Assembly (NCBI GenBank): GCA_020634115.1
Contig: JACKCH010000012.1
Coordinates: 1-64,000, forward strand
From: Anaerolineaceae bacterium
GTDB taxonomy: Bacteria > Chloroflexota > Anaerolineae > Aggregatilineales > Phototrophicaceae
Reading direction: 5' to 3'
Length of the DNA stretch: 64,000 nt
Part shown: piece by piece, positions 1 through 9,149 of the stretch
Layout of the letters: the number at the start of each line of letters is the position of its first letter
How positions within the stretch are numbered: position 1 is the stretch's first letter
Notes under the pieces: generated by a model
Seen by the model: the letters and a program-made list of their open reading frames with translations, nothing else
Told to the model about the DNA's origin: nothing
Database searches by the model: none
Position numbers and translations under genes: made by a program

Positions 1-604
1 CGCCGTTCTGCCGCGCCGCTTTTTTCAGAAACAGGCTAATAACCGGGTGCGTCTCGGTGGTGTTGCTCCCGGTCACGATGAACGTGTCCAGGTGTTCCAT
101 TTCCGCGATGCTGTTGCTCATCGCGCTCGAACCGATACTCAGGGTGAGTCCGGTCACGCTCCCGGCGTGGCACAGGCGGGCGCAGTGGTCGACATTGTTG
201 GTCTTCATCACTGCCCGTACCCACTTCTGGAAAACGTAGTTATCCTCGTTAGTGGCTTTGGCGGAAGCATACGTTGCCACGCTGTCGCCACCGCTTTCAC
301 GCACAATCCCCGCCAGCTTTTCACTGACCAGAGTCAGTGCCTCTTCCCAGGTTGCCTCGCGGAACTCGCCAGGGCCGCCGTTACGGATGAGCGGCGTGGT
401 GATACGGCGTGGGTGGGTAGTGAAGTCCAGCCCGAAACGCCCTTTCACACATAGATTGCCGTAATTGGGCGCGGCATCGAACGGGGCTTCAACCCGGTAA
501 ATCGTGTTATTGCGGATATGCAGGTTCATTTGGCAGCCCACACCGCAGTATGGACAGGTGGTGCGGACGGTGCGTTCCGGGGATAGTCGGGATGCGGCGA
601 CCAT
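1..604 (-). CDS. formate dehydrogenase catalytic subunit, Cys type (partial, 3' end outside window)
   Basis: This is the N-terminal 201 residues of a molybdopterin/4Fe-4S oxidoreductase of the FdhF family, which oxidises formate to CO2 or does the reverse. The start ATG at 604 follows GGGAG by about nine bases. Residues 17-24 read CPYCGVGC and GNLCVKG follows, so all four cysteines of the N-terminal 4Fe-4S site are present. The molybdenum-ligand position (residue 145, codon 172-170) is an ordinary TGC Cys within HCARLCHAGSV. The paralogue at 2374-4440 has UGA at the equivalent position. The frame is open to the window edge, so the rest of the molybdopterin domains cannot be judged. It lies on the same strand as the rhodanese and the Sec paralogue, but 484 bases from the rhodanese, so it is probably transcribed separately. 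Confidence 0.93.
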   Translation of the reverse strand, partial: MVAASRLSPERTVRTTCPYCGVGCQMNLHIRNNTIYRVEAPFDAAPNYGNLCVKGRFGLDFTTHPRRITTPLIRNGGPGEFREATWEEALTLVSEKLAGIVRESGGDSVATYASAKATNEDNYVFQKWVRAVMKTNNVDHCARLCHAGSVTGLTLSIGSSAMSNSIAEMEHLDTFIVTGSNTTETHPVISLFLKKAARQNG

Positions 605-1088
605 AGCAGAATACTCCCAGCTCAAGTGCAGGATAGTGTAAGGTGGACAATGATTTATCACACAAACTATACCACACCAATCTATGACGGAGTACATCTA
701 TGCCACTACTTGAGGAAGTTTTCGATTATGGGTGGGGTGGTTGCATCAAGAGCCATGATACGGCTATCGTGGCACTATCAACACTGTATCATTTGCTGGA
801 ATAAATCATCATCTGAAATCTATTTTGTGGTACTGTGGAACTAATAAATAACCCTGCCCATCATGCACGGATAACCTACAACCAATGACAGACTACCGAC
901 CACTCACCAAGTCTCAGTACTGCTTTTACTGACCACTGAAAACTGATGGCTGACCACTCACTTTGCAGCAATCACGGCAATGGAAGCAAAAATCCGCGAT
1001 GCGGCATAAACCTTCGTTTTTACGTAAGATTTCGCCGTATTTAAAGAACCATTTTTCTTCCGTGACTCACATTTTTCCCATATCCCTT
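605..1088. repeat. intergenic stretch with a degenerate dispersed repeat (about 815-1015)
   Basis: I see no convincing gene here. From about 815 to 1015 the sequence resembles 39595-39780: both have TTTTGTGGTA(C/T)TGTG, then GCACGGATA, then ACTGACC(A/G)CTGA-type short repeats, then GCAGCAA, and finally GAAGCAAAAA, in the same order and orientation. The internal stretch at 930-960 is a run of imperfect CTGACCACTGAAAACTGA units. No open frame is shared by the two copies, so this looks like a non-coding repeat. Confidence 0.5.
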
Positions 1089-1910
1089 CTATTTTTCGTC
1101 TTTAATATTGGCGGTGGGCAATCCTTCGCCCATCCATTCGGTCAAGGAGCCATCATAGACGGCAACATTTTCATTCCCTACCATCAAATGTGCGATTGCG
1201 TTGACCGTCGCCGCAATACCCCCACCGCAGTAGGTAATCGTCTGTTTATAGCGTGGATCAACTTCGATCTTGGATACAATATCATCAGCAGGCTTAAATG
1301 AACCCATCTCTTTCATCAAGTCAGTTGCATCCAGGAAGGAAGACCCTGGAATGTAAGCCCCGCCATACATTTCGACGGGTAAGGTATATTCTGTCTTGAT
1401 GGTCTCATTGTTCATTGCCGCCAGAACATCATTCTTGTTGACAAACATATGGGGGCGGAGACTGCACTTAAAAGCCGTTGGCGGATATTGATTCGTTCCA
1501 TTTTCGATTTTGCCGCCAGCGGCCCGCCAAGTAGCTAACCCCCCATTCAGTACCCGTACATTGTTATGGCCGGCATAACGCAGTAACCACCATGCGCGAG
1601 TCGCGGCGGGTAGCATGTCGATGCCATAGAAAATGACTTCTGATTCTTTAGCAATGCCAAATCTGCCGATTTGCTCAGCAAGAGCATCTTCAGGCAACAC
1701 CATGTACATATACGGATTCGTGGAATCTGAAAATAGCTGATGGTCAAAGAAGGCAGCGCCGGGGATATGAGCATTTTGATACTGTTCGAAAGCAGTGGCT
1801 TCGGTATCTTTTCTGAAGAACCTGATAGTGGCATCGTATATACGCAGATTGCTATCGTCTATTTTGGCTAGAAGTTCATCAGCTTCAATAAGAATACTGG
1901 CTCGATCCAT
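1089..1910 (-). CDS. sseA: thiosulfate/3-mercaptopyruvate sulfurtransferase (two-domain rhodanese)
   Basis: A 273-residue tandem rhodanese that moves sulfane sulfur from thiosulfate or mercaptopyruvate to a thiol acceptor. The first domain (about 1-130) keeps the fold (IYDATIRF, HIPGAAFFD, VRVLNGGLATW) but has no loop Cys. The second carries the active-site loop TYCGGGIAAT with Cys228, followed by VAVYDGSLTEW. This inactive-then-active layout and the length match the SseA/TST family. The start ATG at 1910 follows GAGAGGGAATC. It lies between two formate dehydrogenase genes on the same strand but 460 bases or more from each. A link to sulfuration of the molybdenum cofactor (which FDH needs through FdhD) is possible but is only an inference from position. 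Confidence 0.9.
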   Translation of the reverse strand: MDRASILIEADELLAKIDDSNLRIYDATIRFFRKDTEATAFEQYQNAHIPGAAFFDHQLFSDSTNPYMYMVLPEDALAEQIGRFGIAKESEVIFYGIDMLPAATRAWWLLRYAGHNNVRVLNGGLATWRAAGGKIENGTNQYPPTAFKCSLRPHMFVNKNDVLAAMNNETIKTEYTLPVEMYGGAYIPGSSFLDATDLMKEMGSFKPADDIVSKIEVDPRYKQTITYCGGGIAATVNAIAHLMVGNENVAVYDGSLTEWMGEGLPTANIKDEK

Positions 1911-2373
1911 GATTCCCTCTCCCTAAACATGAATAACCGGTAACATCCTATACGGAAGCAAGTTTCAAAACGTTGCATATATCGCTTAGTTACTATGGGG
2001 TTGTTGTGAACTGTATCGCTGTATGGCGTCGAAACAAATGGAACAGGTGAAGGGTTTAACTAAGAGGTTGAGTTATATTGAATGACCCATTTTTAAATAA
2101 GGATTCCGTGCAGTGTCCCCCATATTCGTCACGATTGCAAGAGAAACGCTCGTTTTTCCCCTCATTGGCCTGACCTGAGCAGTAATTTATAGAGCGATAT
2201 GCCGCAAATTTACCTCCCGATGTGGCAAAGTACCTGGTGTGGGCTGCATGAAACCCAGCCACCACGAATACCCGTAGTCAAAAATAACCCACTAAAAATG
2301 GATAAGATTTGTAGGGGCGAAGCACCGCCTCGCCCGCGTTGAAAAGATAGGGTAACTTGTTTTACCTGGATGC
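1911..2373. other. intergenic region with dispersed repeat copy R1
   Basis: No gene is recognised. Bases 2303-2351 are a copy of the short dispersed repeat also found at 18544, 19657 and 62575. It has a GTAGGGGCGA...TCGCCC hairpin followed by GCGTTGAAAAGATAGG. The remainder upstream of the rhodanese start shows only short unconvincing open frames. Confidence 0.5.
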
Positions 2374-4440
2374 CTATCCCTCCTCCGCTTTCTCGATCTT
2401 CACCGCGCACACTTTGTATTCCGGTATCTTGGAAACTGGATCAACCACGTTGTTGGTCAGGATATTTCCCAGCGCCTCGGCGAAGTGGAATGTCATGAAG
2501 ACCAGCCCTGGGCGTGGCCTATCGAATACGTGTGCCCGTGCCTTCACCGATCCACGCCGGGATACGATACGAATCCAATCCCCATCCGCGATTCCCAGCT
2601 TTTCCGCGTCGCCAGGATTGATCTCAACCCGTTCCTCCGGTGCGATGATACTCAGCCCGCTCACGCGCCGGGTCATCGTTCCGGTGTGCCAGTGCTGGAG
2701 GATGCGCCCAGTAGTCAACATATACGGATACTCGGTATCCGGCATCTCAACTGCCTCCTGGTGATGCACCGGACTGAAGTGCCCCAGGCCGCGTGAGAAT
2801 TTGCCCACATGCAAAATCGGCGTGCCGGAATGTTCTGGGGTGGGGCAGGGCCATTGCAGGCCGTCGCCTTCCAGTCGTGCGAATTGTATGCCTCCGTAGA
2901 TCGGAGTCACTTCGGCGATTTCGTCCATAATCTCGGACGCAGATGTATAGGCGAACCCCTTAGCGCCCAGCCGCTGTGCCAATTCACTGAGAATCTGCCA
3001 GTCAGATCGCGCCTCGCCAGGGGGATCAAATGCCTTACGAACCATCTGTACCCGGCGCTCCGTGTTCGTGAACGTGCCGTCTTTCTCGGCGAAGGCCGCC
3101 GCCGGGAGTACCACATCCGCGAATTCGGTTGTTTCGTTAAGGAAGATGTCCTGTACGACCAGGAATTCGAGCTTTTCCAGGCATTCGTGGATGTGCTTTG
3201 AATTTGGGTCACTCATGGCGGGATTCTCGCCCATGATATACATCGCCCGCACCCGTCCGTCATGGGCTGCGGTCATCATCTCCGTGATCGTCAGCCCTGC
3301 TTTCGCGGGGGGCTGGTCGGTGCCGTGATACGCCGTGAATTTCCCTCGAATCGCCTCGTCAGCTACCGACTGATAGCCGGGATATACATTCGGCAGACCG
3401 CCCATATCACACGCGCCCTGCACGTTGTTTTGCCCGCGTAACGGATTCACACCGCCGCCCGACACGCCCATATTGCCGGTCAGCATCGCCAGGTTAGCGA
3501 CCGCCAGCACGTTCTGATGGCCGACCGTATGCTGGGTGATGCCCATCGCGTAGAAGATGCTTGCGGGATGGTTACTGCCGTAAATCCGTGCTGCCTGTAC
3601 AATGTTCTCAACTGGCACGCCGGTAATGGCGCTGGTATGCTCCGGTGGATACGTCTCAACCGCTGCCTGCCACAACTCGAAATTCTCTGTCCGCTCGGTG
3701 ATGAAATCGGCGTCATAGAGATTTTCTTGTAGGATGATATATGCTAGCCCATTGAGCAATGCCAGGTCCGTCCCCGCTTTGTGCTGGAGGTGTAGTACGG
3801 CGAAGTCGGTGAGTTCAATACGGCGCGGATCAGCCACGATGAGTTGCGCGCCATACTGCCGCACAGCTTTCTTGATTTGCAGGCTGAGGACTGGGTGCTG
3901 CTCGGTCGTATTGGTTCCAATCGCCAGGATTGCTTTAGATTGCGTAATATCGCCAATTGAGTTGGTCATTGCGCCGCTGCCGAAGGCCTGCACGAGGCCT
4001 GTAACGGTGCTGCTGTGTCACAATCTGGCGCAGTGGTCAATGTTGTGCGTCCCGATGACCTGCCGCGCCAGCTTTTGCATCACGTAATTTTCTTCGTTAG
4101 TACACTTTGCGCTGGCGAAGAAGGCGAACGCATCCGACCCGCTTTCTGCTTTGATCGTGGTGAACTTTTCCGCGATAGTATCCAGTGCCTCGTCCCAGGT
4201 GGCTTCTTCAAGCTGACCATTGCGCCGGATCAAAGGGGTTTTCAACCGGTCAGGATGCCACAGAAACTCGTGCCCGAAGCGACCTTTTACACACAGATTC
4301 CCGTGATTGGTCGGCGCATCATAGGGTGCACTGACCCGGTAGACCACACGATCTTTAATGTGCAGATTGATCTGGCAGCCCACACCACAATATGGACAGG
4401 TGGTGCGGACGACAGTTTCAGGTTTTAGTACAGCGACCAT
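2374..4440 (-). CDS. fdhF: selenocysteine-containing formate dehydrogenase catalytic subunit (in-frame UGA = Sec141)
   Basis: A 688-residue molybdopterin oxidoreductase of the FdhF/FDH-H type, read through UGA at 4020-4018. The N-terminal part has the 4Fe-4S motif CPYCGVGC (residues 15-22) and ends ...DHCARL before the UGA. The next codons give HSSTVTGLVQAFGSGAMTN, which is the family continuation after the Mo-ligand Sec/Cys. Further on are PLRGQNNVQGACDMG (the Arg near the formate site) and a C-terminal molybdopterin dinucleotide-binding domain (YPYMLTTGRILQHWHTG). ATG 4440 is preferred over the in-frame TTG at 4455 by analogy with the paralogue at 604. A conventional annotation would split it into 4018-4440 and 2374-3993. 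Function needs SelA, SelB and tRNA-Sec from elsewhere in the genome; none is visible in this window. Its electron acceptor subunits are also not here. Confidence 0.92.
3984..4020 (-). promoter_or_regulatory. Sec UGA codon with SECIS-like hairpin
   Basis: The UGA is 4020-4018. Starting 17 bases after it, the message has AGGCCU (4000-3995), a five-base loop CGUGC, and AGGCCU (3989-3984), a perfect 6-bp stem. The loop falls about 24-28 bases after the UGA, inside the window in which bacterial SECIS loops are found, and it contains a GU. Recognition by SelB cannot be confirmed from sequence alone. Confidence 0.7.
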
Positions 4441-4667
4441 AGCATATGCTCTCAATTCATTTTATTGAAACAAGTTTCTACTCAAACCAGGGCTTAATTA
4501 CCGTACCCATTTTAGTGAGTAGATCAAAAAGTTACCTTTCCTTGACTATAGCATGTTTAGCTGAAACACCTCAAAACTTTTGTGCAGATTTCGCTATGAA
4601 AATCGGGATCATTGCTATAATGAACGGATAACATGTCCGGTCATGAAGTTAAGGTTCAGGGTTGATA

Positions 4668-5213
4668 ATGAATGCCGATCATCATGTTTCTTCGCCCCAA
4701 CCATCTAACAGGATGGTCAAACCGGCCACTTCGGAAGACCTGCGGGGTTGGGTGCTGTTTGGCCTGTTATGTCTGGGGGTTTTCGGCCTGGGGTTCGTGA
4801 TGTGGGTCTGGGGTATGGATTTTCTGATTGGTGGAGACACAGGCCGAACCGAAACCAATGCGATTATCATTATGGTCGCTTCGCCTCTGATGTTGCTGGC
4901 TGCGCTCTATTTCTTCTATCTGGCCTGGCGGGATTGGCGTATCATGGTGCGTTTTCGGCAGGATAACCTGACGGGTGAAGGGGTTGTCACCCATCGCTGG
5001 ATAGACAAAAACGCCAGTGGACGCAAAGTCTACTGCGTGGGATACCAGTATGGGGATAATCACGATGCCTATCAGGAAGTCGGAAAACGTCGTTATGATT
5101 TTCTGGCAATAGGGGATAAGATACGGGTAAATTACCTGCCGGATGACCCCCCATTAGGATATTTTGAACCAGATAAACGGAAAGCCAAGTCAAAACGGAA
5201 GGTTGAAGAATGA
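4668..5213 (+). CDS. DUF3592-like two-helix membrane protein
   Basis: A 181-residue protein of unknown function. An N-terminal cytosolic stretch is followed by two membrane segments (about 28-50, GWVLFGLLCLGVFGLGFV; about 65-88, IIIMVASPLMLLAALYFFYL) and a soluble domain. The soluble part has the pattern GEGVVTHRW...YCVGYQYG...Y.FLAIGDKIRVNYLPDDPP, which matches the DUF3592 type, a small beta domain. The tail is Lys/Arg-rich. The ATG at 4668 is preferred to an upstream in-frame TTG. Its stop overlaps the start of the next gene in ATGA, so the two are translationally coupled. It is divergent from fdhF. Confidence 0.7.
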   Translation: MNADHHVSSPQPSNRMVKPATSEDLRGWVLFGLLCLGVFGLGFVMWVWGMDFLIGGDTGRTETNAIIIMVASPLMLLAALYFFYLAWRDWRIMVRFRQDNLTGEGVVTHRWIDKNASGRKVYCVGYQYGDNHDAYQEVGKRRYDFLAIGDKIRVNYLPDDPPLGYFEPDKRKAKSKRKVEE

Positions 5214-5599
5214 GTATCACACCGGGCATCAAAGGCGAAAAAACACGCATCGTTACAGCGGATTTAACCGCAAAGCACATGGGCAGCGGTGGACTGGATG
5301 TCTACGCTACGCCCGCCATGATTGCCCTGATGGAAGGGGCGGCGGTGACGGCGCTCGAATCTTCGCTGTCCGCGGGCCAGTCCAGTGTTGGTATCGCGCT
5401 GGATGTGAAGCACCTGGCCGCGACTCCGCTTGGTCTCACCGTGCGGGCGGAAGCGGAAGTCACGGCTGTGGATGGCAAACGGGTGACATTCGCAGTACGC
5501 GCCTGGGACAATCATGAACTCATTGGCGAGGGGACACATATTCGGTACATTATCGATGTGGCACGGTTTATGGAGCGAGTCAGCGCAAAATCCGGCTGA
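5210..5599 (+). CDS. FlK-type hotdog-fold thioesterase
   Basis: A 129-residue hotdog-fold acyl-CoA thioesterase. The fluoroacetyl-CoA thioesterase FlK uses Thr42, Glu50 and His76. Here Thr34 (YATPAM), Glu42 (LMEGAA) and His68 (DVKHLAATP) occur with exactly the same spacings (8 and 26 residues), so the catalytic triad appears intact. The hotdog helix is followed by GLTVRAEAEVTAVDGKRVTFAVRAWD, the usual strand pattern. It is coupled by a 4-base overlap to the DUF3592-like gene and converges on the corrinoid ABC operon 9 bases away. The substrate is probably a small acyl-CoA that must be cleared; hydrolysis of fluoroacetyl-CoA itself is not implied. Confidence 0.82.
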   Translation: MSITPGIKGEKTRIVTADLTAKHMGSGGLDVYATPAMIALMEGAAVTALESSLSAGQSSVGIALDVKHLAATPLGLTVRAEAEVTAVDGKRVTFAVRAWDNHELIGEGTHIRYIIDVARFMERVSAKSG

Positions 5600-5608
5600 G
5601 TTCTCATC

Positions 5609-6637
5609 TCACTGGCTGCCTGATAGGGGGATGGTATGCATCGCCACCAGTAAATCGCCTAAAGTGGTGTATTCTTGTGCGTTGTTGCCCTGGATCAATC
5701 GCCAGCAGGGAGGCGTGTTGTCTATCGCCTCAATCCGCGCTAAGGCTGGGCTGCCGTTGGTTGCGATGGCGTAACCGGCACGTTCCAGCGCCCGTCGCGC
5801 CCATTCCCCGGCCATCCCATCTCCGCTCAGTGCGATATTTCCCCGGTAAGCCTCTTGCACGGTGAATGTGCCACTGTGCATATCAAACATGACTCCGGTG
5901 CTGTGGAACGCATTTCCCAAAGCGCCGCTGAGAACCAGGTCTTCCGGCGCGCCCGTATGCAGCCTGCCGTCTCCCGGCATCAGCCACAACCGATCCGCCA
6001 GCCGCAGCGCCAGGTCAAGATCGTGAGTCGAAAGCAGCACGGCCCGCCCGGTTTCGCGGGCTAACCGCCGTAGCAGCCGCATAACTTCCACCCGGTGGGG
6101 TAGGTCGAGGAAGGCGGTGGGTTCATCCAGAATGATGAGTGCCGGTTCCTGTGCCAGCGCGCGGGCGATCATGATTTTTTGGCGTTCGCCGTCGCTGAGT
6201 TCGTTCACCGGGCGGTTCGCCAGTTCCACCGCGCCGACAGCCTCAATTGCCCAGCGCACCACTGCCTCATCTTGTTCTGAGAGTTTCCCTGACCAATCGG
6301 TGTAGGGATGCCGCCCTAATGCCGCCAGTTCGTAGGCGGAAAGCATCCCTGCCTGCACGCGCTCGGTCAGCACGATGCTAAGGCGTTTGGCGCGTTCGCT
6401 AGGCGGCAACGTGTGTATCTCGTCTCCTGCCAGCAGGACTCGCCCTGCCAGTGGTTTTTGCATCCCGGCCAGTGTCCGTAGCAGCGTGGATTTGCCCGCG
6501 CCATTCGGCCCGATCAGGCACACCATTTCCCCCGCCTGAGACACGGCGTTAATGTCCCCGGCGATGAGGCGTGCTGGTTTACGGGGTGCAATGTAGCCCA
6601 CCGCGAGGTTTTGGGTGGTGAGGACTGTTGTGGTCAT
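5609..6637 (-). CDS. btuD: corrinoid (B12) ABC importer, ATP-binding protein
   Basis: A 342-residue ATPase of the FecE/BtuD family that powers the importer with the permease next to it. It shows Walker A GPNGAGKST, Q-loop region, signature ELSDGERQK, Walker B LIILDEPTAF and the switch His in LLSTHDLD. After the usual domain (about 255 residues) there is an extra C-terminal domain of roughly 80 residues (GDGMAGEWARRALERAGYAI...LARIEAID) of unknown role. Its start overlaps the permease stop by 4 bases. Cobalamin specificity is inferred from the riboswitch at 9150-9272 in front of the operon; sequence alone cannot separate B12 from siderophore transporters. Confidence 0.85.
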   Translation of the reverse strand: MTTTVLTTQNLAVGYIAPRKPARLIAGDINAVSQAGEMVCLIGPNGAGKSTLLRTLAGMQKPLAGRVLLAGDEIHTLPPSERAKRLSIVLTERVQAGMLSAYELAALGRHPYTDWSGKLSEQDEAVVRWAIEAVGAVELANRPVNELSDGERQKIMIARALAQEPALIILDEPTAFLDLPHRVEVMRLLRRLARETGRAVLLSTHDLDLALRLADRLWLMPGDGRLHTGAPEDLVLSGALGNAFHSTGVMFDMHSGTFTVQEAYRGNIALSGDGMAGEWARRALERAGYAIATNGSPALARIEAIDNTPPCWRLIQGNNAQEYTTLGDLLVAMHTIPLSGSQ

Positions 6638-7740
6638 GATGCGAAGGATGTCCGCACACTACGCTGGCGTAGAATCACCCAGATTACCACTGGAGCGCCA
6701 ACCAGCGCCATCACCGCGTTGAGCGGCAGCACAATCTGACTACCCGGTACTTGCGCTATCAGGTCTACAATCAGTGCGGTAGCCGCGCCGAGTAGCCCCA
6801 CCGCCGGAATCAGCACCCGGTGGTCAGACGTGTTGAGCAGCCCACGGCTCAGGTGAGGGACTGCAATGCCGAGGAATCCGATTGGTCCGCAGAAGGCCGT
6901 CACCGTGCCTGCCAGCAGTGCCGTACTCAGGACAACCCAGACCCGCGCCCGTCGGACGTTGAGTCCCATACTGGTTGCATACGCATCGCCCAGCAGCAAG
7001 GCATTCAGGGGTTTTGCTAGCAGCCAGGCCAGCAGCAGCCCGGCGATTACTGCTGGCGCAAAAACCTTCATCTGATTCCAGGTCACACCACCGAAGCTGC
7101 CGAACGTCCAGTTTACATACGCCTGAATACGCTCCGCCAGGCTGAAGTGCAACAGCAAACTCACCACTGAACTGACCGCATAACCGAACATCAGCCCCAG
7201 AATCAAGAGTGTGACACTGCTCTCCACCCGCCGCGCTGCCAGCAGCACAACCCCCATGACTAGAGCTGAACCCAGACAAGCGGCAAAGGCCAGCCCAAAA
7301 TCGCCAAACAGCCCGACTCCGGCCAGCATCACCGAGCCAGTTGTGCCGATGACCAGAATCACGATGGCAACGCCTAGGCTCGCCCCGGAACTCACACCCA
7401 GCACGTACGGCCCCGCTAGCGGATTACGGAACAAGGTCTGCATTTGTAGGCCACTGACCGCCAGCGCCGCTCCTGCCAATACTGCGGCTAAGGCTTTTGG
7501 CAGGCGGAAATCCTGAATAATGACTGTCCAGGTGGCTTTCGCCGGTTCTGTGCCGGTCAGCACTTTCAGCACATCGCCTATCGGGATATTCACCGAACCG
7601 GTAGCGATACTGAGCAGGAACGCACTTACCAGTAGCACGGCTAACGTCAGCAACGCCAACCGACGTGTGCCCAGTTTCGGCCAGGAGGTGGGGCGGGATG
7701 TCACCGCAGTAGTGGAGGTATAGGTTTGTGTGGTTTCCAT
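6634..7740 (-). CDS. btuC: corrinoid (B12) ABC importer, FecCD-family permease
   Basis: A 368-residue integral membrane subunit of the BtuC/FecCD family with about nine or ten hydrophobic segments from residue 25 to the end. Family hallmarks are RLPKALAAVLAGAALAVSGLQMQTLFRNPLAGP near residues 76-110 (present in pieces such as FRNPLAGPYVLG), GPIGFLGIAVPHLSR and the C-terminal LPLNAVMALVGAPVVIWVIL. It would form a homodimer with two copies of the ATPase. It is separated from the upstream binding-protein gene by a stable hairpin at 7755-7782 and overlaps the ATPase start by 4 bases. Confidence 0.9.
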   Translation of the reverse strand: METTQTYTSTTAVTSRPTSWPKLGTRRLALLTLAVLLVSAFLLSIATGSVNIPIGDVLKVLTGTEPAKATWTVIIQDFRLPKALAAVLAGAALAVSGLQMQTLFRNPLAGPYVLGVSSGASLGVAIVILVIGTTGSVMLAGVGLFGDFGLAFAACLGSALVMGVVLLAARRVESSVTLLILGLMFGYAVSSVVSLLLHFSLAERIQAYVNWTFGSFGGVTWNQMKVFAPAVIAGLLLAWLLAKPLNALLLGDAYATSMGLNVRRARVWVVLSTALLAGTVTAFCGPIGFLGIAVPHLSRGLLNTSDHRVLIPAVGLLGAATALIVDLIAQVPGSQIVLPLNAVMALVGAPVVIWVILRQRSVRTSFAS

Positions 7741-7754
7741 CGTTTTTACTCATC

Positions 7755-7782
7755 AGTGGGGCGCGACATTTCACGCCCCACT
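7755..7782 (-). other. intercistronic hairpin between btuF and btuC
   Basis: AGTGGGGCG and CGCCCCACT form a perfect 9-bp stem around a 10-base loop, with no U-run after it. It lies in the 55-base gap after the binding-protein gene. Such hairpins commonly protect the upstream message or lower expression downstream, giving more binding protein than permease. That role is inferred. Confidence 0.7.
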
Positions 7783-7795
7783 TAACCAGACAGGT

Positions 7796-8986
7796 TTAGT
7801 CGTTCAGCGTCAATTGACGATAGTATACGAGTTCATGGTCAGGCAGCAGTTCCGGGTGGAAAATGCGTACCAGGTCGGCCAGGATCACATCCGGGTTGGC
7901 GATGCCGGACTCGAAATAATCGCTTCCGCCGTTGGCATTCACCCGCGCATTATTGGAGTAGATGTTCCCGTTCTGGAACGCGCTGAACTCAGCATAGCGT
8001 ACGTCCTCGGCCAGTGCGTCGTTCAAGCTCTGCCAGAAGAACCCGGCGTTTACCCAGTAATCCGCGTCCACTGCGGTCTCGAACACCGTTTCAAAATCCA
8101 GGAACAGGCTGCCGGTGGACTCATCGTCCGCCCACAGATAGTCCGCGCCCGCGTCGGCCAGGAGTTGGGCCAGGTAGCTCTTCCCACCGGGCATGTACCA
8201 CGTTTCGTTATAGGGGGTATTGGCGAAAACCGTCGGGCGGTTCTCCACTGCTGAAGCCATCTCAGCGATTTCGGTATAGCGGCCAGCCATCGCGGTATAG
8301 TCGGTCTGGGCGCTGCCTTCGGTGTTGAAGAACAGTGAAATATACTTTCCCCATTCGGCTTGCCCCAATGGGGAGGCATCCAGGAAATCCGGTACGATGA
8401 CCGCCGGAATCCCGGCCTGGAGCATGGCAGGGTAGGTGGTGTCATCCCCGCTGAACCGCTGCGTCAGCACCAGACCTGGTTGCAGGTCAATCAATACTTC
8501 CAGGTTCACGTCGCCGCTGCCCCCACCGCCAATTTCCGCAACTTCCCCGGCGGCCACTTTGTCAATGACCACCTGATTATGGGTGTATAGTGACGTATCC
8601 ACCGCGACGAGGCGATCCAGCACGTTCTGGCTCGTCAAGTGGGGCAGGAAACTGGTAGATAGTGAAACAACTGATTGCGCCGGAATTTCAACGATCTGGG
8701 CGTCGGGATAGTCCTCCGGGGCGGGCGTCCCACATTGAACGAGGACATATTGCAGCGGGGTTTCCGCACCGAACCAGGGCGTGCCGACGGTGACAACTTT
8801 GTAGTTGTTGAAATATTCAACGGTGAACCCATCGGTGTGAGCCAGTTCGATCTTTTCCGGGAAGTAATCGACGGTTGAGTCGTAGCTGGTCACACAGCTA
8901 TCAATGAGGTTGGCATCCTGCGCCAGAATCGGTATACCCACCAGGAGCGCTGCCAGTGCGAATAGTAGAATAAACGGATGTTTCAT
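7796..8986 (-). CDS. btuF: corrinoid ABC importer, solute-binding protein
   Basis: A 396-residue TroA/BtuF-type periplasmic (or surface-anchored) binding protein. The ATG at 8986 is preceded by GGAGGAAATCACC and begins a clear signal peptide (MKHPFILLFALAALLVGIPILAQDA). An upstream in-frame extension to 9220 would run through the terminator and riboswitch and is rejected. Two lobes are visible: VVSLSTSFLPHLTSQNVLDRLVAVD, then a central linker, then GKSYLAQLLADAGADYLW and the helix near the end. No lipobox is seen. The leader carries a cobalamin riboswitch plus terminator, which gives the ligand assignment. It is the first gene of the btuFCD-like operon. Confidence 0.88.
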   Translation of the reverse strand: MKHPFILLFALAALLVGIPILAQDANLIDSCVTSYDSTVDYFPEKIELAHTDGFTVEYFNNYKVVTVGTPWFGAETPLQYVLVQCGTPAPEDYPDAQIVEIPAQSVVSLSTSFLPHLTSQNVLDRLVAVDTSLYTHNQVVIDKVAAGEVAEIGGGGSGDVNLEVLIDLQPGLVLTQRFSGDDTTYPAMLQAGIPAVIVPDFLDASPLGQAEWGKYISLFFNTEGSAQTDYTAMAGRYTEIAEMASAVENRPTVFANTPYNETWYMPGGKSYLAQLLADAGADYLWADDESTGSLFLDFETVFETAVDADYWVNAGFFWQSLNDALAEDVRYAEFSAFQNGNIYSNNARVNANGGSDYFESGIANPDVILADLVRIFHPELLPDHELVYYRQLTLND

Positions 8987-9062
8987 GGTGATTTCCTCCA
9001 AATTGAGTGGTAAACGAGCTTGTGGCAGAGGAAAATACCGGGGTGGAAGGTTCCGTTTGAGA

Positions 9063-9087
9063 AATAAAAAGCCCGCTGTGGGGCGGG
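9063..9087 (-). terminator. riboswitch-linked rho-independent terminator
   Basis: On the minus strand CCCGC (9087-9083), loop CCCACA, GCGGG (9076-9072), then CTTTTTATTT. It lies between the riboswitch and the btuF ribosome site, the expected place for an attenuator that stops transcription when adenosylcobalamin is bound. Confidence 0.8.
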
Positions 9088-9149
9088 AATGGGTTCGTAA
9101 ACTTTTTCCACGCTCGCTTCCCTTTGCACACGAAGGTAATACACGAGCA

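Noticed and set aside
4018..4020. Interpretation of the FDH interruption as a nonsense mutation
   Set aside because: The stop is exactly UGA at the known Sec position with a hairpin at SECIS distance and an uninterrupted family match on both sides.
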